In this document: positions 11,701-20,090 of the stretch, in pieces
Layout: every line of letters begins with the position of its first letter
Numbering within the stretch: position 1 is the first letter of the stretch
Assembly: GCF_963678635.1 (NCBI RefSeq)
Contig: NC_087067.1
Coordinates: 24,621,547-24,685,546 of the forward strand
Source of the DNA: Symsagittifera roscoffensis
Taxonomy: Eukaryota; Xenacoelomorpha; Acoela; Convolutidae
Reading direction: 5' to 3'
DNA length: 64,000 bases
Notes under the pieces: model-generated
Told to the model about the DNA's origin: nothing
Database searches by the model: none
Seen by the model: only the letters and a program-made list of their open reading frames with translations
Position numbers and translations under genes: made by a program

Positions 11701-14700
11701 ATTCAGTGCAATTGCAATAACATAGCCAATCAAGATTGGAAAAGAGTAATGAACGCAAGGAAACTGAAAAAAAAAACTGATTTGTTTTTTTTTCAAAAAC
11801 CTTCAAATTTTGAATTTCGAAGAAAAAAATATATTGCGTTAGGGCTCTTTGAATTTGAAAAAAAAATTTATTATGGACACTTTTTTGTTAATATTAACCC
11901 AATTTAAGAAAACTGGATCAATAGGCAAAATTTTTATTTCGCTGGGAAATCTGATAAATAATTTCCATTTTCGAAATTAGAAGTCGATCACGTTTTTCGT
12001 GACCTTTACACTTTTGCTGTTCGATAGTGGAGTTTGCCTTCCTTTTAACAATAGAAATGGACTAAACTTGAAAATAAATTACAAGTCAAACCGCGAAAAA
12101 TCAAAATTGAGCGTGAACAAATTTTAAGACTTTTTCCTGAAAAAAAAAATCAGCAAGACCTATATAAGAGTACTAACTACGTTCATTACTCTTAATAGTA
12201 CTAAGTTTCAGATAAATCATAGGCGTAGAACTAATTCTTTCGGGAGCTGAAATGAGCTGCTTTTTAAAAAACAGAAAAGTCCTACCCTGATAGAGTCTGA
12301 AATAAGTCAACTGCCCGAATCTATTGGCCTCCAATTTGAAAGCAAGTGCAACCATATCGTTGTCTTTTGTCCTTTCAGGATTCATTTTTATTCTCACTGG
12401 CTGAACTTTCTCCTCTTGCGCTTCTTTTTTTGAATTATCATACGCATAATTTTCCACCTCCGACGGGTTAGGCAAAAACTCGCACGCCGAATCTAACAAC
12501 GGCTGTACTCCAATATTTTTCAAGGCAGAGCCGCATAAAATTGGCGTGAAAGTTCTTTTTACACAACACCTTCGAATCGCTTCACGAATCTGATGATCTG
12601 TTGGTGTCTTCTCGTTCAAATAAATCTCTGCTATTTCATCATCTACATTCGTCAAACTTTCAACCAGTTGTGATTTCAAGTCTTTCGTTTTCTCTCTTAA
12701 ATCTTTTGGTATCTCTTCGAATCTGAGAAGTTCACCGTTTTCGCCGTCAAAATAAATAGCATAGTCGTCCAGGACATTAACCACACCGCTGAGTTTTTTC
12801 TCAATGCCAATAGGATACGTAATAAATCCGGTGTTATGTAATAACCTCTGCTGTAACATGGCACTGACTCTTTCTGGGTTTGCATTCATTCTGTCTAGTT
12901 TGTTGATGAAGGCAACCGCAGGCACATTGTATCTTTTCATTTGTCTGTTCACAGTCATTGTTTGACTCTGCACTCCGGCTACGCCACACAAAACCAGAAT
13001 GGCACCGTCTAAAACCCTAAAAAACGAATAGTTAATTCGGAATTCCGTAGACGGAAGAAGACGGCTGCTCAGAAAGTAGCAGAGAAAATTATGAAAGAAA
13101 GAAAGAAAGAATATATTTTTCCTTTTATAAACAATATATCAGCATAATTAAATTTGCCACATTTAAAGCAGGAACGGATAGACAACGGGACCTGTTGGTC
13201 CACTAAAAGTCTACCCTTCTACTCAAATGAAACATCTCTAATGAAACAAATCAAATTAAACAATACGAGCAAATATATTTTTATTTAAATACAAAAGCTA
13301 GAGCTCGTGAAAAAAAAAAAAAAATTTATATCTATTTATAAATTTATGTTGACATTAACTAACTACTGAACTTAACAGTACTAAACTTAACAATACTTCC
13401 AGGGCGCTGTAATATTATATGTATAATTTTTTTTTTTTTTTTTTTTTTCGAAAAAAATTAGTGAGAAAAATCCAAAAAAAATCAAAAAACCTCGATATCT
13501 CGAAAACTAGAAGGATTTGGGAGGTCATTTTTTTACACAAAAAAGCTGATATATAGCTGGTAGTCCTGTAGCATGCAACCAACGGGTATGGGTTTTAAAT
13601 TTTTTTTTTTTTATAAGCCAAATATATGTTTCACTAATTCATGGTTTTGTACCAGGTATATTTTCAAAGAATGGTGAATTGCCGAAATTTCTGAAAAAGA
13701 ACAACTTTTGACGTGTGCAGGTATCAAATTCAGAACCCGCAGCTTATTAAAAAGTTTACAAGCGCGATATCGAATCGAGAAGCGCTCAATTTTGCGTTTA
13801 CAAAATGGTTCGAACAGAAGGCTGCTATCAGAATTTCTAGTAGCTCTTTTTGCATTTTAAAAAACAAATAAATCATTCAGAAAGCTATCATTATGAACAC
13901 CAATAACTGATTTAAGAACAAATTTTAATAGCTCATAGAGATGATACTCATAAACGGTTAACAAACTATATTTTTCTAAAATATCATTACTACGATCTCG
14001 ACGTTTTCTGAAAAAAATGAATTTGAGGATTTTCTTTTGTAAAACATTAAGTTGTTCCAGCTGCGAATAGCTGCAACATCCATAAATTAAAATGCCATAC
14101 TGGAGAATGGGAACGACATTGCTACTGTAGTATTCGATCATTTGAGACCTCGGCACGTAGTGCCGTAGCTTTGAAACTATACCGCATTGTTTACTAAGTT
14201 TCTTTTTGACGAAATCGATATGACTTTTAAAAGAAAACTTGGAGTCTATGTAAATGCCTAAATATTTACAAACAGGTTTCGTATTTATCGAGCAAGAGTT
14301 TAACTGAAATAAATGATTGGAAGCACTTAACTTTACATTCATTTGAACTGTTTTGGATAGGTTAATCACCAATTTATTTGCATGTAGCCAGTTATTTAAA
14401 GACGTCATGTCTTTTTGAACGTCAATTATTTGACAACCTATTGATGTTAGATTCGTATCGTCTGCGAATAGCAAAACTTCCGATGTTTCGCATGCTTTAG
14501 GGAGGTCATTTATTTATAATAGAAAAAGCAAGGGACCTAAAATTGAGCCTTGTGGTACACCACATTCTATTTTACTCCAGCTAGATGAAACACCATCTAG
14601 TGCACCCAATTATTTCTATAACATAAAAACAATTTTTAAAAAAGTTTTGTTTTTCACATCGTTTCAAGTTGCGTGGCCGAGTTTTGCAATTCCAAAGAAA

Positions 14701-17700
14701 TATACAAATATTTACATATGAAAAAACACAAAATACTTGAAAAAAATTCTAACTTAATCAAAAACTCAATTAAACAACAGCGAGGACCATCACTGTAAAT
14801 TGCAAAATAGCTTTGAAATCATGATTTTAGAGAAAACGTTATAATACTTCCACTACTTGCCCAACACGATCCCACTAGTGATTAAGACAAATAAAGCCCT
14901 GCTACAAAAGGTATTTAGGCTTAAGCAAGAATCATGAAGCTCCATTTAGTCCAATGGAAGAAATCAGTCTTCACCATTATCAATCATGAATTTTTGAGAA
15001 AACTGCGGCAAACTTTTCGCTCGGGCGAGACATAGCACAGCAGATTACATTTAAAATAAAGATATTTCTTTGAAGCAAAACTCGGACAAACAAACATTTA
15101 TAAGCGCTAGAGATACTAGACTGATATTTAGATTTAGATAACTTTTTCCCTAGATCACACTGATCACTAAGCTAACGGATAAAAAAAATTAGTTGACACA
15201 GAAGCGAAGAGGAGATTCGCGTCAATTGCAATATAGTCGTAGCATTGAAGCTAGCGAATAGAAAAAAAGACGAAATCCCAAACTCGAAAAAACATTTGTT
15301 TGAAAAAATTTTTCAAAGAAACACGCCGAGAAACACAACCATCAGAATTAAATAAGCTTTTAATATCATCAAAAAACAAGCGGTCACCAAAAACAATTGG
15401 GTAGAATCGAAAAAAATCCGACTCATGATAAAAAAATGACAAATGATATGACGACTGCCAATAATTGCAAAATCTGTTCAAATAAAAAATATACTTTGGA
15501 AATTCGACCGACAAAAAAGCAGACAACAAAAACTCAAATTTTCACTTAAACACTTTTAATGTCATACATTCTGAAAAAAAACAGGTCCAACTGGGACTTG
15601 AACCTCAGCTCTTATGGTGCAAAGACAAACACGCAGCCTCTGGACCAAGTGGAGCCAGGAAGTTGCCGAGGTTCAATAAAAAAAGTTGTCTCGATTGCTA
15701 ATCACTCTAAGAAAAACAAGTTTTGAAATACAGTGCTCATCGTTAAACTAGCATTGAGACGAAAAATATCAAGTGATAACTAGGCAATCAATACAAAACA
15801 AGAAAGCTGCTAAGTCGCAAAAAATACGAAAATGTCGAAAAAACTAGATCAATCAAAACGAATAGAGCTGGTTTTGAAACGAAGAACAAGCCAAGACATT
15901 AGAATGTAAAATTCGCACCAAAAGAAAAATTACCACTCGGTAACAAAACCGAAAACACCTTAACAGACGCATTTTAAGCTGAAAAAAATCAACAAGGCTT
16001 AAAAAATTTTATTAAGCCCCCTACCCTTAACACACAAAAATTTTATTCGCCTACTCAAGCAAAAATTTGACCGGTAACACAACTGGGAAAAAATGAATTT
16101 CTTAAGTGACGCACGCTAATTATGACGCATTAGCAGTACCAGTCAATTAGAAAAAAAAAGAAAGTTACCAACTAACATGCCTCAATTTATAGAGCAGTCT
16201 ATGGAGCAGTAATAACATGAAAAAATTATATGTAACAGAAATAAAATAAAACTTTTTTTAATTTGAAATTTTTAAAGAAAATCATCACCCCACACGCCAT
16301 ATAAAGTACAAAAGGATAGATTTCGCTAATTGTAACAAATCAATTATGGCAAATAAGCTTCGTTAAACCAATTTGGAACGATTTCTAAGACGGATTAAAT
16401 CTCGCTTACGCGTTAATAGCGCGAAATATATCGCGCGTTAATTGTCCCAAATCGGCAATCTTTAAACCCCTATAACGTTACCAAAAATGATCACAGGAGA
16501 AATAACTTCATACTCAAGCTCAGGACAACAATATGATATAAACAAATTCTGTCAAAAACGGCTGTTTACAAAACCGAAAATTGTCTGAAGAAAAAAAACC
16601 ACTCCGCGCACAAATATTCCGTTACTTTCGTTACGAAAGTCGAAACAATAATAGTCTGTGTTAATATCCTTGGCTGTACTTAATAGCTGTTTATTGATCA
16701 AAATGAACACATTTTATCGCAACAATATTTGCGTCGCAACAATAATTGCGACTTAGGTTGGAAAAAAAAGATAGTTCATACTATAACACAGTTTGCTTGT
16801 GTAAAAACAAAACACCGAAAAAAATCAAATAAGTTTATGACTAATAAAAAGTTAAAGTCCCCCTCACCCGCAAAACACACAAACGCATAATCAAACTTTT
16901 TCTCTCCTCGAACGACTTGATATGATGCCACTAAGCCGATATAATATAGGCCGAAACTTATTAAGCCGAAGAAAAAAAGATTAAAAAAATGAAAAATAAG
17001 AAATTTAACAAATCGAGTTCGTAAAATTAAAAATGACAAAACAATTCGAAGAGGAAAGATAATTAAAATCCTAACAAACACAAAAAAATCTGTGGTGGTA
17101 AATTGATTGCTAAGAGGCTTCCAGGAAATGAGTCCATATGAAAAGCGTCCTGTGTACAATGTTATTTTCGGGACAAAAATCTAGTACCCGACAAAAATCT
17201 AGTACCCGCTTATTACCAGGTTAATTATTGCGGGGGTAAAAACCTTGAAGCTCGGTTGCCTGCATGTTTACAAATGTTAGATACGGCTCTAAAATGGTGA
17301 AAACTCCCCGACCGTTCAAAAAATAGTCCGATATCTCAAGTTTGTCAGAAACAAAAGTTATCAGAAAACAAGGTCGAGCCCCGGATTCGAACCCAATACC
17401 TTTCCCCTGACAGAAAAGTTGTGATAAAACGGGGAAGTCTAGTTCCCGCTTAAAAATCACTTGCTATCGCAAGTGAAACAGCAAAATAGTCGATAAAAAC
17501 ATATTAAAGAAAATTAAAAACAGCAAGAGAAAGTGGTGACTCGAATAAACGTTAAGAACGTCCCCTCGCCACCTGCACATCATTGGATCAGACCAAATCC
17601 TTAATTTTGGGTCTTATGATCATTGAAAGTTCATTTATCTTGTATTTTTTATCAATTGTTCTGTTCTCGAGTCCTGAACTATCGTTCATAAACTTTATTA

Positions 17701-19112
17701 AAGAAGCAACTTCCGCAATTTGGTACACATTGCAACTGTCTGGACAAAGAATCATACACTACAGCAATAGAAATCAGCCATGAAGATTTTTGGCAAAACG
17801 TGTGCTACAAATCTCAAGAGCGCAATTGGCAAATTTTGTCCAGGCAAGGATTCTAATTCTGAAAAAAAGCAAGGAACATTGATTTTCGTGAAGTTAAAAC
17901 CAACCTCGTAGAACCTCTTTAATAAAAACTTCTGGACACGACGCATCTGAAAAGAACGTCAGTGTTGGGAACTGAAATCAGTATGAACACAATTATAATG
18001 GAAAATTTCGGATTAATACTTTATTAGCTCAGAAAGTGTGACTTTCATATCTGACTGACTAACCTAAGAGATCTTTCGACTTCGATGGTGAAATCTACGT
18101 GTCCCGGAGTGTCAATCACATTGACTGCATGCTTGCCCCAGGTGAAGTAAGTGGCGGCACTCTTGATTGTGATGCCCCGCTGTCTCTCCAGTTCCATTGA
18201 GTCCATTTTTGCACCCACTCCATCTTTACCTGAACATAAACATCCATTTAGACAGAGGCGAAGGTTATCGATAAAAAAACGAAATTACGAGACCCTTCCG
18301 TTTAGTTACGGTAAGTGCACAAGCTGGATAGGGCCATACCAGCGTTATAAAAATGCATATATATATCAGCAAGCTGTATCAACTTATCAATGAAGTCATA
18401 AATCAGCATTAAATGCATCGTTGTAATGTTAATTTATCTTAGCCGTCCTTCCTCTACAATAGCGCACTTTCATGATGACTCAAAATGGGGTGCAGCAAAA
18501 AACACCAGGAAAAATCAAATTGGACAAGTTGGCGAAGTAAATACCTTTAAAGACAATGCATTAAATGCTGACTCGACTTAATTCCTGGAATATTGTTTAT
18601 TGATAAATTTATATAATGCTGGTATGAGCCCTATCCAGCTTGTGCACGACCGTACCTAAACGGAAGGGCCTTTTTTTTTATAATTTACTATATTTTTGAT
18701 CAATCCCTATATAAAAAAGCGAGATCAAAAGATCATTAATATCGTGTAAAAGATCGATCTTTCCACTCTATTTCAGTGGAAAGATCGTAATCAATTTGAT
18801 GAGTTATTTTCCAAGTAAGTAAACTTGCATCCATAAACTTGCATCACTCGACTTACCTTTGACTTCGTGAATGGAATCAATCCTTCCGGTATAATAAAGC
18901 AGGCGTTCAGTTACAGTAGTTTTACCACTGTCAATATGAGCAGATATTCCAATGTTGCGAATATCCTCAAGCTTTATATCTTTGGGTCGTTTGACATCTT
19001 CAACCTGCTGCACTAACGGTGCCGCCACTGAAGACTTACTTCGCTTGGAACATATTTTTAAAGTACGCTGACAAATGCGACAACTACCGACCCTAGGGAT
19101 TGATTTTAACAT
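2477..19112 (-). CDS. GFM1: Mitochondrial elongation factor G 1 (GFM1/EF-G1mt), ten exons
   Basis: This is the translational GTPase that drives translocation on mitochondrial ribosomes. Exons on the minus strand are 19112-18857, 18229-18064, 13016-12286, 11467-11351, 9067-8893, 8397-8222, 5769-5645, 3697-3550, 3106-2982 and 2737-2477. They total 2280 nt, stay in frame across all nine GT-AG introns, and give 759 residues against about 751 for the human protein. Visible GTPase motifs are AHIDSGKT (58-65), RGITI (103-107), DTPGH (125-129), NKLD (179-182) and GSALKN (303-308). Later exons carry the EF-G signatures [20 protein letters not shown] and PLSNMFGY. The first 36 residues are rich in Lys/Arg and lack acidic residues, which fits a mitochondrial presequence. 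No disabling change was seen. Intron 2 (about 5 kb) and the other large introns are packed with transposons. The C-terminal extension differs from GFM2 and the domain order matches EF-G1. Confidence 0.96.
2982..3106 (-). CDS. GFM1: GFM1 exon 9 (domain IV to V)
   Basis: It encodes [17 protein letters not shown] and [19 protein letters not shown]. Acceptor TTCACAG|GTGAG and donor TCACAG|GTGAGA. The phase-0 end joins exon 10 exactly. Confidence 0.92.
3550..3697 (-). CDS. GFM1: GFM1 exon 8 (domain IV)
   Basis: It encodes [20 protein letters not shown] and [18 protein letters not shown], matching human domain IV. Acceptor CTGTAG|GTGAAG and donor CTCTG|GTTAGT. Confidence 0.92.
3806..4017 (-). repeat. 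SINE family S1, 3' body fragment (intron 7)
   Basis: On the minus strand this shares with other S1 copies a T-rich body with GGCTTC ... CGGCT words and a 3' end of the type TTGCGGAGCTCTCTTCTCTG followed by T-rich DNA. The tRNA-like head is not visible in this copy. All S1 copies lie on the GFM1 strand. Confidence 0.45.
4089..4110 (+). repeat. (CA)11 microsatellite
   Basis: An uninterrupted CA dinucleotide run within intron 7. Confidence 0.95.
5218..5590 (+). repeat. Dispersed repeat family R1, diverged copy (intron 7)
   Basis: It keeps the block GTTTGCCTTCCT and the end GACCTATCAAGGTGTCTTCA seen in the 10268-10610 copy, but is more diverged. It ends just before GFM1 exon 7. Confidence 0.45.
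5645..5769 (-). CDS. GFM1: GFM1 exon 7 (domain IV start)
   Basis: It encodes [20 protein letters not shown], the EF-G domain IV signature. Acceptor TTCACAG|AGCGC and donor GACCAG|GTACCA. The exon is too short to stand out as an open frame and was placed by homology and phase. Confidence 0.9.
5809..7886 (+). mobile_element. Decayed MULE (Mutator-like) DNA transposon with terminal inverted repeats
   Basis: The element sits in GFM1 intron 6. The left end (5809-5855) reads CAGGACTAAATCCCCCATTG ... CTAGGACAAAATCTC. The right end (7796-7886) is its inverted counterpart, GGATTTTGTCCTAGGGAGAT ... TGGTGGATTTAGTCTTGGGA, with further short sub-repeats of the same motif. Between them lies a plus-strand relic of a MULE transposase (6640-7660). 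Terminal repeats built of short repeated motifs, with an enclosed MULE gene, make one element of about 2.1 kb. The transposase frame is interrupted several times, so the element is dead. I could not identify a convincing 8-10 bp target duplication. Confidence 0.7.
6640..7660 (+). pseudogene. MULE transposase relic, possibly with a FLYWCH-like N-terminal region
   Basis: The clearest part (6961-7218) reads [13 protein letters not shown], then [20 protein letters not shown], then a Pro-rich step to [10 protein letters not shown] and a following FP. This is the order of the MULE transposase core (FATxxNLxLLS, DGTF, ALLPxKxQxTY, DFExAxxN, FP). Further plus-strand remnants follow in shifted frames: [10 protein letters not shown] near 7224, a WNVY word near 7430, and [11 protein letters not shown] near 7520, which recall the downstream MULE helices. 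Upstream, [11 protein letters not shown] ... [16 protein letters not shown] (about 6650-6790) resembles a FLYWCH zinc-finger region without all its ligands. At least three stops or frameshifts interrupt it. The catalytic acidic residues cannot all be identified. Confidence 0.65.
8222..8397 (-). CDS. GFM1: GFM1 exon 6 (domain III)
   Basis: It encodes FQKEDPTF, then [20 protein letters not shown], the most conserved stretch of domain III. Acceptor ATCAG|GTTCC and donor CCAGG|GTATGT. Confidence 0.93.
8893..9067 (-). CDS. GFM1: GFM1 exon 5 (domain II to III)
   Basis: It encodes [17 protein letters not shown] and the [11 protein letters not shown] stretch. Acceptor TTTTAG|GAGAC and donor CAACAG|GTCAGT. 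The phase matches exons 4 and 6. Confidence 0.92.
9345..9545 (-). repeat. SINE family S1, body fragment (intron 4)
   Basis: On the minus strand it reads AAGTTTCGGCTTGTATTGTA then TCGGCTTCCGCCTCATTTTC twice in tandem, and ends TCCACTTCGCCTCTGTG. The same AAGTTTCGGC ... TATCGGCTT words occur in the copy at 16776-17455. Confidence 0.45.
10268..10610 (+). repeat. Dispersed repeat family R1, copy 3 (intron 4)
   Basis: It opens with the hairpin CCAACTGCTAGTTGG, shares GTAATGAACGCA and GAACAAATTTTAAGAC with the 11726-12200 copy, and ends with GACCTATACAAGTGTCTTCA. Confidence 0.6.
10738..10985 (-). repeat. SINE family S1 with tRNA-like head (intron 4)
   Basis: On the minus strand, TAGTTAACAAGAT (A-box-like) lies about 35 bases before GATTCGAATCCGACC (B-box-like), followed by GGGGCCTGTTTTTTTTT, a T-rich body and the 3' end GCTGCGGAACTTCTG plus a T run. 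The spacing of the two boxes fits a tRNA-derived Pol III promoter. It is preceded by a run of G on the same strand. Confidence 0.55.
11199..11272 (+). repeat. Two tandem G-run plus head fragments, inverted relative to the 10985 head
   Basis: The plus strand reads G10 AATAGCTAACAAGTTCC then G16 AAATAGTTAACAAGATCC. The inverse (ACTATCCCCC after GATCTTGTTA) is at 10953-10985, so the segment 10953-11272 is a foldback with SINE-head arms. Confidence 0.6.
11351..11467 (-). CDS. GFM1: GFM1 exon 4 (domain II)
   Basis: It encodes [18 protein letters not shown] and [17 protein letters not shown], aligning with domain II of human EF-G1. Acceptor TTTTAG|GCTCC and donor GCAG|GTACTC. Confidence 0.92.
11726..12200 (+). 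repeat. Dispersed repeat family R1, copy 4 (intron 3/exon 3 edge)
   Basis: This is the most complete copy, about 475 bp. It carries GTAATGAACGCAAGGAAACTG, AGTTTGCCTTCC, GTGAACAAATTTTAAGACTT and the end GACCTATATAAGAG with AAGAGT/ACTCTT arms at 12166-12171 and 12188-12193. It ends about 90 bp from the donor of exon 3. Confidence 0.65.
12286..13016 (-). CDS. GFM1: GFM1 exon 3 (rest of G domain, start of domain II)
   Basis: This is the largest exon, 731 nt, starting at acceptor TTTTAG|GGTTTTAG. It encodes [33 protein letters not shown] and GSALKN, and ends at FRLYQ with donor CAGG|GTAGG. Confidence 0.93.
13093..13110 (+). repeat. (GAAA)n microsatellite
   Basis: A short tetranucleotide run in intron 2, just upstream of exon 3. 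Confidence 0.9.
13425..14615 (-). mobile_element. 5'-truncated LINE (jockey/CR1-like reverse transcriptase) with poly(A) tail
   Basis: On the minus strand the frames encode the RT blocks [23 protein letters not shown] and LLFADDTNL, then [17 protein letters not shown], the [10 protein letters not shown] thumb motif and a C-terminal tail LFNKLRV ... [15 protein letters not shown]. The YxDD box appears as FADD, as is usual in this group. One in-frame TAA lies just after GPLLFLL, and a frameshift near 13858 moves the tail to another frame. A 3' untranslated stretch leads to a long A run (13424-13448 on the minus strand). The 5' end stops abruptly near 14615, as with incomplete reverse transcription. 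The copy is dead and sits in GFM1 intron 2 in the gene's orientation. Confidence 0.8.
15180..15662 (-). repeat. tRNA-derived SINE (family S1), full-length candidate
   Basis: The minus strand begins TGGCTCCACTTGGTCCAGAG (A-box region) and has GAGGTTCAAGTCCCAG (B box and T arm) 45 bases later. Bases GGCTCCA and TGGACCT can pair as an acceptor stem in six of seven positions. A CCTGTTTTTTTT junction then leads into a body of about 380 bp ending CTCCTCTTCGCTTCTGTG plus a T-rich run. The head is a decayed tRNA. The body end is shared with the copies at 3806, 9345 and 10738. Confidence 0.6.
16776..17455 (-). repeat. SINE family S1 copy with duplicated head fragments
   Basis: On the minus strand AAGCGGGAACTAGACTTCCC is followed 45 bases on by TTGGGTTCGAATCCGGGGC, a clear B box. 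Two further head-like fragments GCGGGTACTAGATTTTTGTC lie in tandem at about 17170-17215, followed by a body with AAGTTTCGGCCTATATTATA. The arrangement parallels the duplicated heads at 11199-11272. Confidence 0.5.
18064..18229 (-). CDS. GFM1: GFM1 exon 2 (switch I and DTPGH)
   Basis: The acceptor is TTCAG|GTAAAG, completing the split Gly codon. The exon encodes RGITI and DTPGHVDFT and ends in an Arg codon split at donor CTTAG|GTTAGT. Confidence 0.93.
18293..18668. mobile_element. Foldback MITE with ~130-bp inverted arms (intron 1)
   Basis: The left arm starts CCCTTCCGTTTAGTTACGG and contains GTGCACAAGCTGGATAGGGC, ATACCAGC and CAGCATTAAATGCAT. The right arm is its inverse, beginning at 18668. 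The arms run to about 18423 and from about 18540, with an unpaired centre of roughly 115 bp. There is no coding capacity. No convincing target duplication was found, so the superfamily is open. Confidence 0.75.
18857..19112 (-). CDS. GFM1: GFM1 exon 1 (start codon, presequence, P-loop)
   Basis: The ATG at 19112 is followed by a basic leader ([12 protein letters not shown]) and then the G1 motif. The exon ends in EVK plus one base of a Gly codon, at donor AAAG|GTAAGT. Confidence 0.93.
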
Positions 19113-19496
19113 CTTATCAAGACAAACTTAATAAAAACGCTGTCATATTGTCTGAAAAACAAAACGTAAAATCAAAATAAGCCTAATTTTCACTTTCAAC
19201 TTCAGTCAAATTTTTATAATTTTTTTTCTAAATCCATTTAATGGTAATCAGAAGGTCAAAGGTATCATAATAACCGTGGTTAAAGTCAGGAGTCCCTTCA
19301 TCACGTATTCCAGTCAAAACCCTTGGAATTTTCTAGATATGGAAATGTAATGATAAAAAAAAAGGAAATGATGCGTTGATGTCCTTACAATTAACTTCAG
19401 TACGTGTTACGTTTCTTCAATAAGAACACGCAACTCGACACGAGAAAATATAATATAACAAATAAATGTGTTACAAATAAAATATTTCGTCGAAAG
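19113..19496. other. Intergenic, upstream of GFM1
   Basis: AT-rich sequence between the GFM1 start codon and the LINE relic. It presumably includes the GFM1 promoter, but I see no distinct promoter element. Confidence 0.5.
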
Positions 19497-20090
19497 TTGT
19501 TTAGTCATTTATTGTTCCGAGCACGCAAGAGCGGCTTCGCAACCTGTATTGCCAGAATGATTCTCTGTTTTGAAAAGCTGCCTACTCTGGGTTCCTCAGT
19601 GTCAGTGCATATGCTTAGGTTCTTAAAAGGCTTGCTCAAAAAAAATTCTGTGATGCTGCCGGCCGCGACCAGAATCTCAAAAGCTAGCGGTTGAAAAAGA
19701 TACCAATCATCTATTAAGTCTTTACATTAGTCAAATTTTTGCTCTTCCGCTTCAGCGGTAGCCGTACCAGGGTTACAAACAGACCCGGTACTAATCCTAC
19801 TGGAGTAAAGGAGTCTGCCACCGAAACATCCAACAAAAGCTGCTAACAAACGGCCCATGGAACGAGCGTCACGCCGTCTGGTCGCTTCTGATCGGTCCTG
19901 CAGAGGTGTCGTGGTTCTAACACAGACGGAATGTGAGTAGAAGATAAAGTCTGCATATTAAGGTCATTCATATTTGAATGGCTAGAGAATCTCCCCGCAC
20001 TTTTTTGGCAAGAAAAGCCATGCCACCAATCTTCGGGAACGTCTTTTCCGCACACGAATTTTTGCCGTTTGCAAACTTTCGAGCCTTATC
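19497..20090 (-). pseudogene. C-terminal fragment of a non-LTR retrotransposon with restriction-like endonuclease signature
   Basis: In order on the minus strand the frames show FVCGKDVPEDWWHGFSCQKS (Cys/His knuckle), GRFSSHSNMNDL, HIPSVLEP, then RTDQKRPDGVTLVPW, LLLDVSVADSFTPV, CKDLIDDWYLFQPLAFEI, and finally EEPRVGSFSKQRIILAIQV before a stop. The order Cys-Cys-His-Cys, (R)H..ND, K/RPDG, (W)DV.V is that of the PD-(D/E)XK-like endonuclease at the C-terminus of R2/NeSL-type LINEs. This assignment is from memory of the family. A stop after the Trp block, a frameshift near 19800 and a second stop before CKDL show it is dead. The reverse transcriptase part is missing. Confidence 0.6.

Noticed and set aside
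13857-14474. Minus-strand frame of 205 codons read as a host gene in the GFM1 intron
   Set aside because: It encodes FADD-type reverse transcriptase motifs and belongs to the truncated LINE.
15583-15662. A functional tRNA gene on the minus strand
   Set aside because: A and B boxes and an acceptor-like stem are visible, but the arms have mismatches and the sequence continues into a SINE body, so it is a SINE head.
19404-19694. Plus-strand open frame of 96 codons upstream of GFM1
   Set aside because: It is the antisense shadow of the LINE C-terminal relic, whose minus-strand frames carry recognisable motifs.
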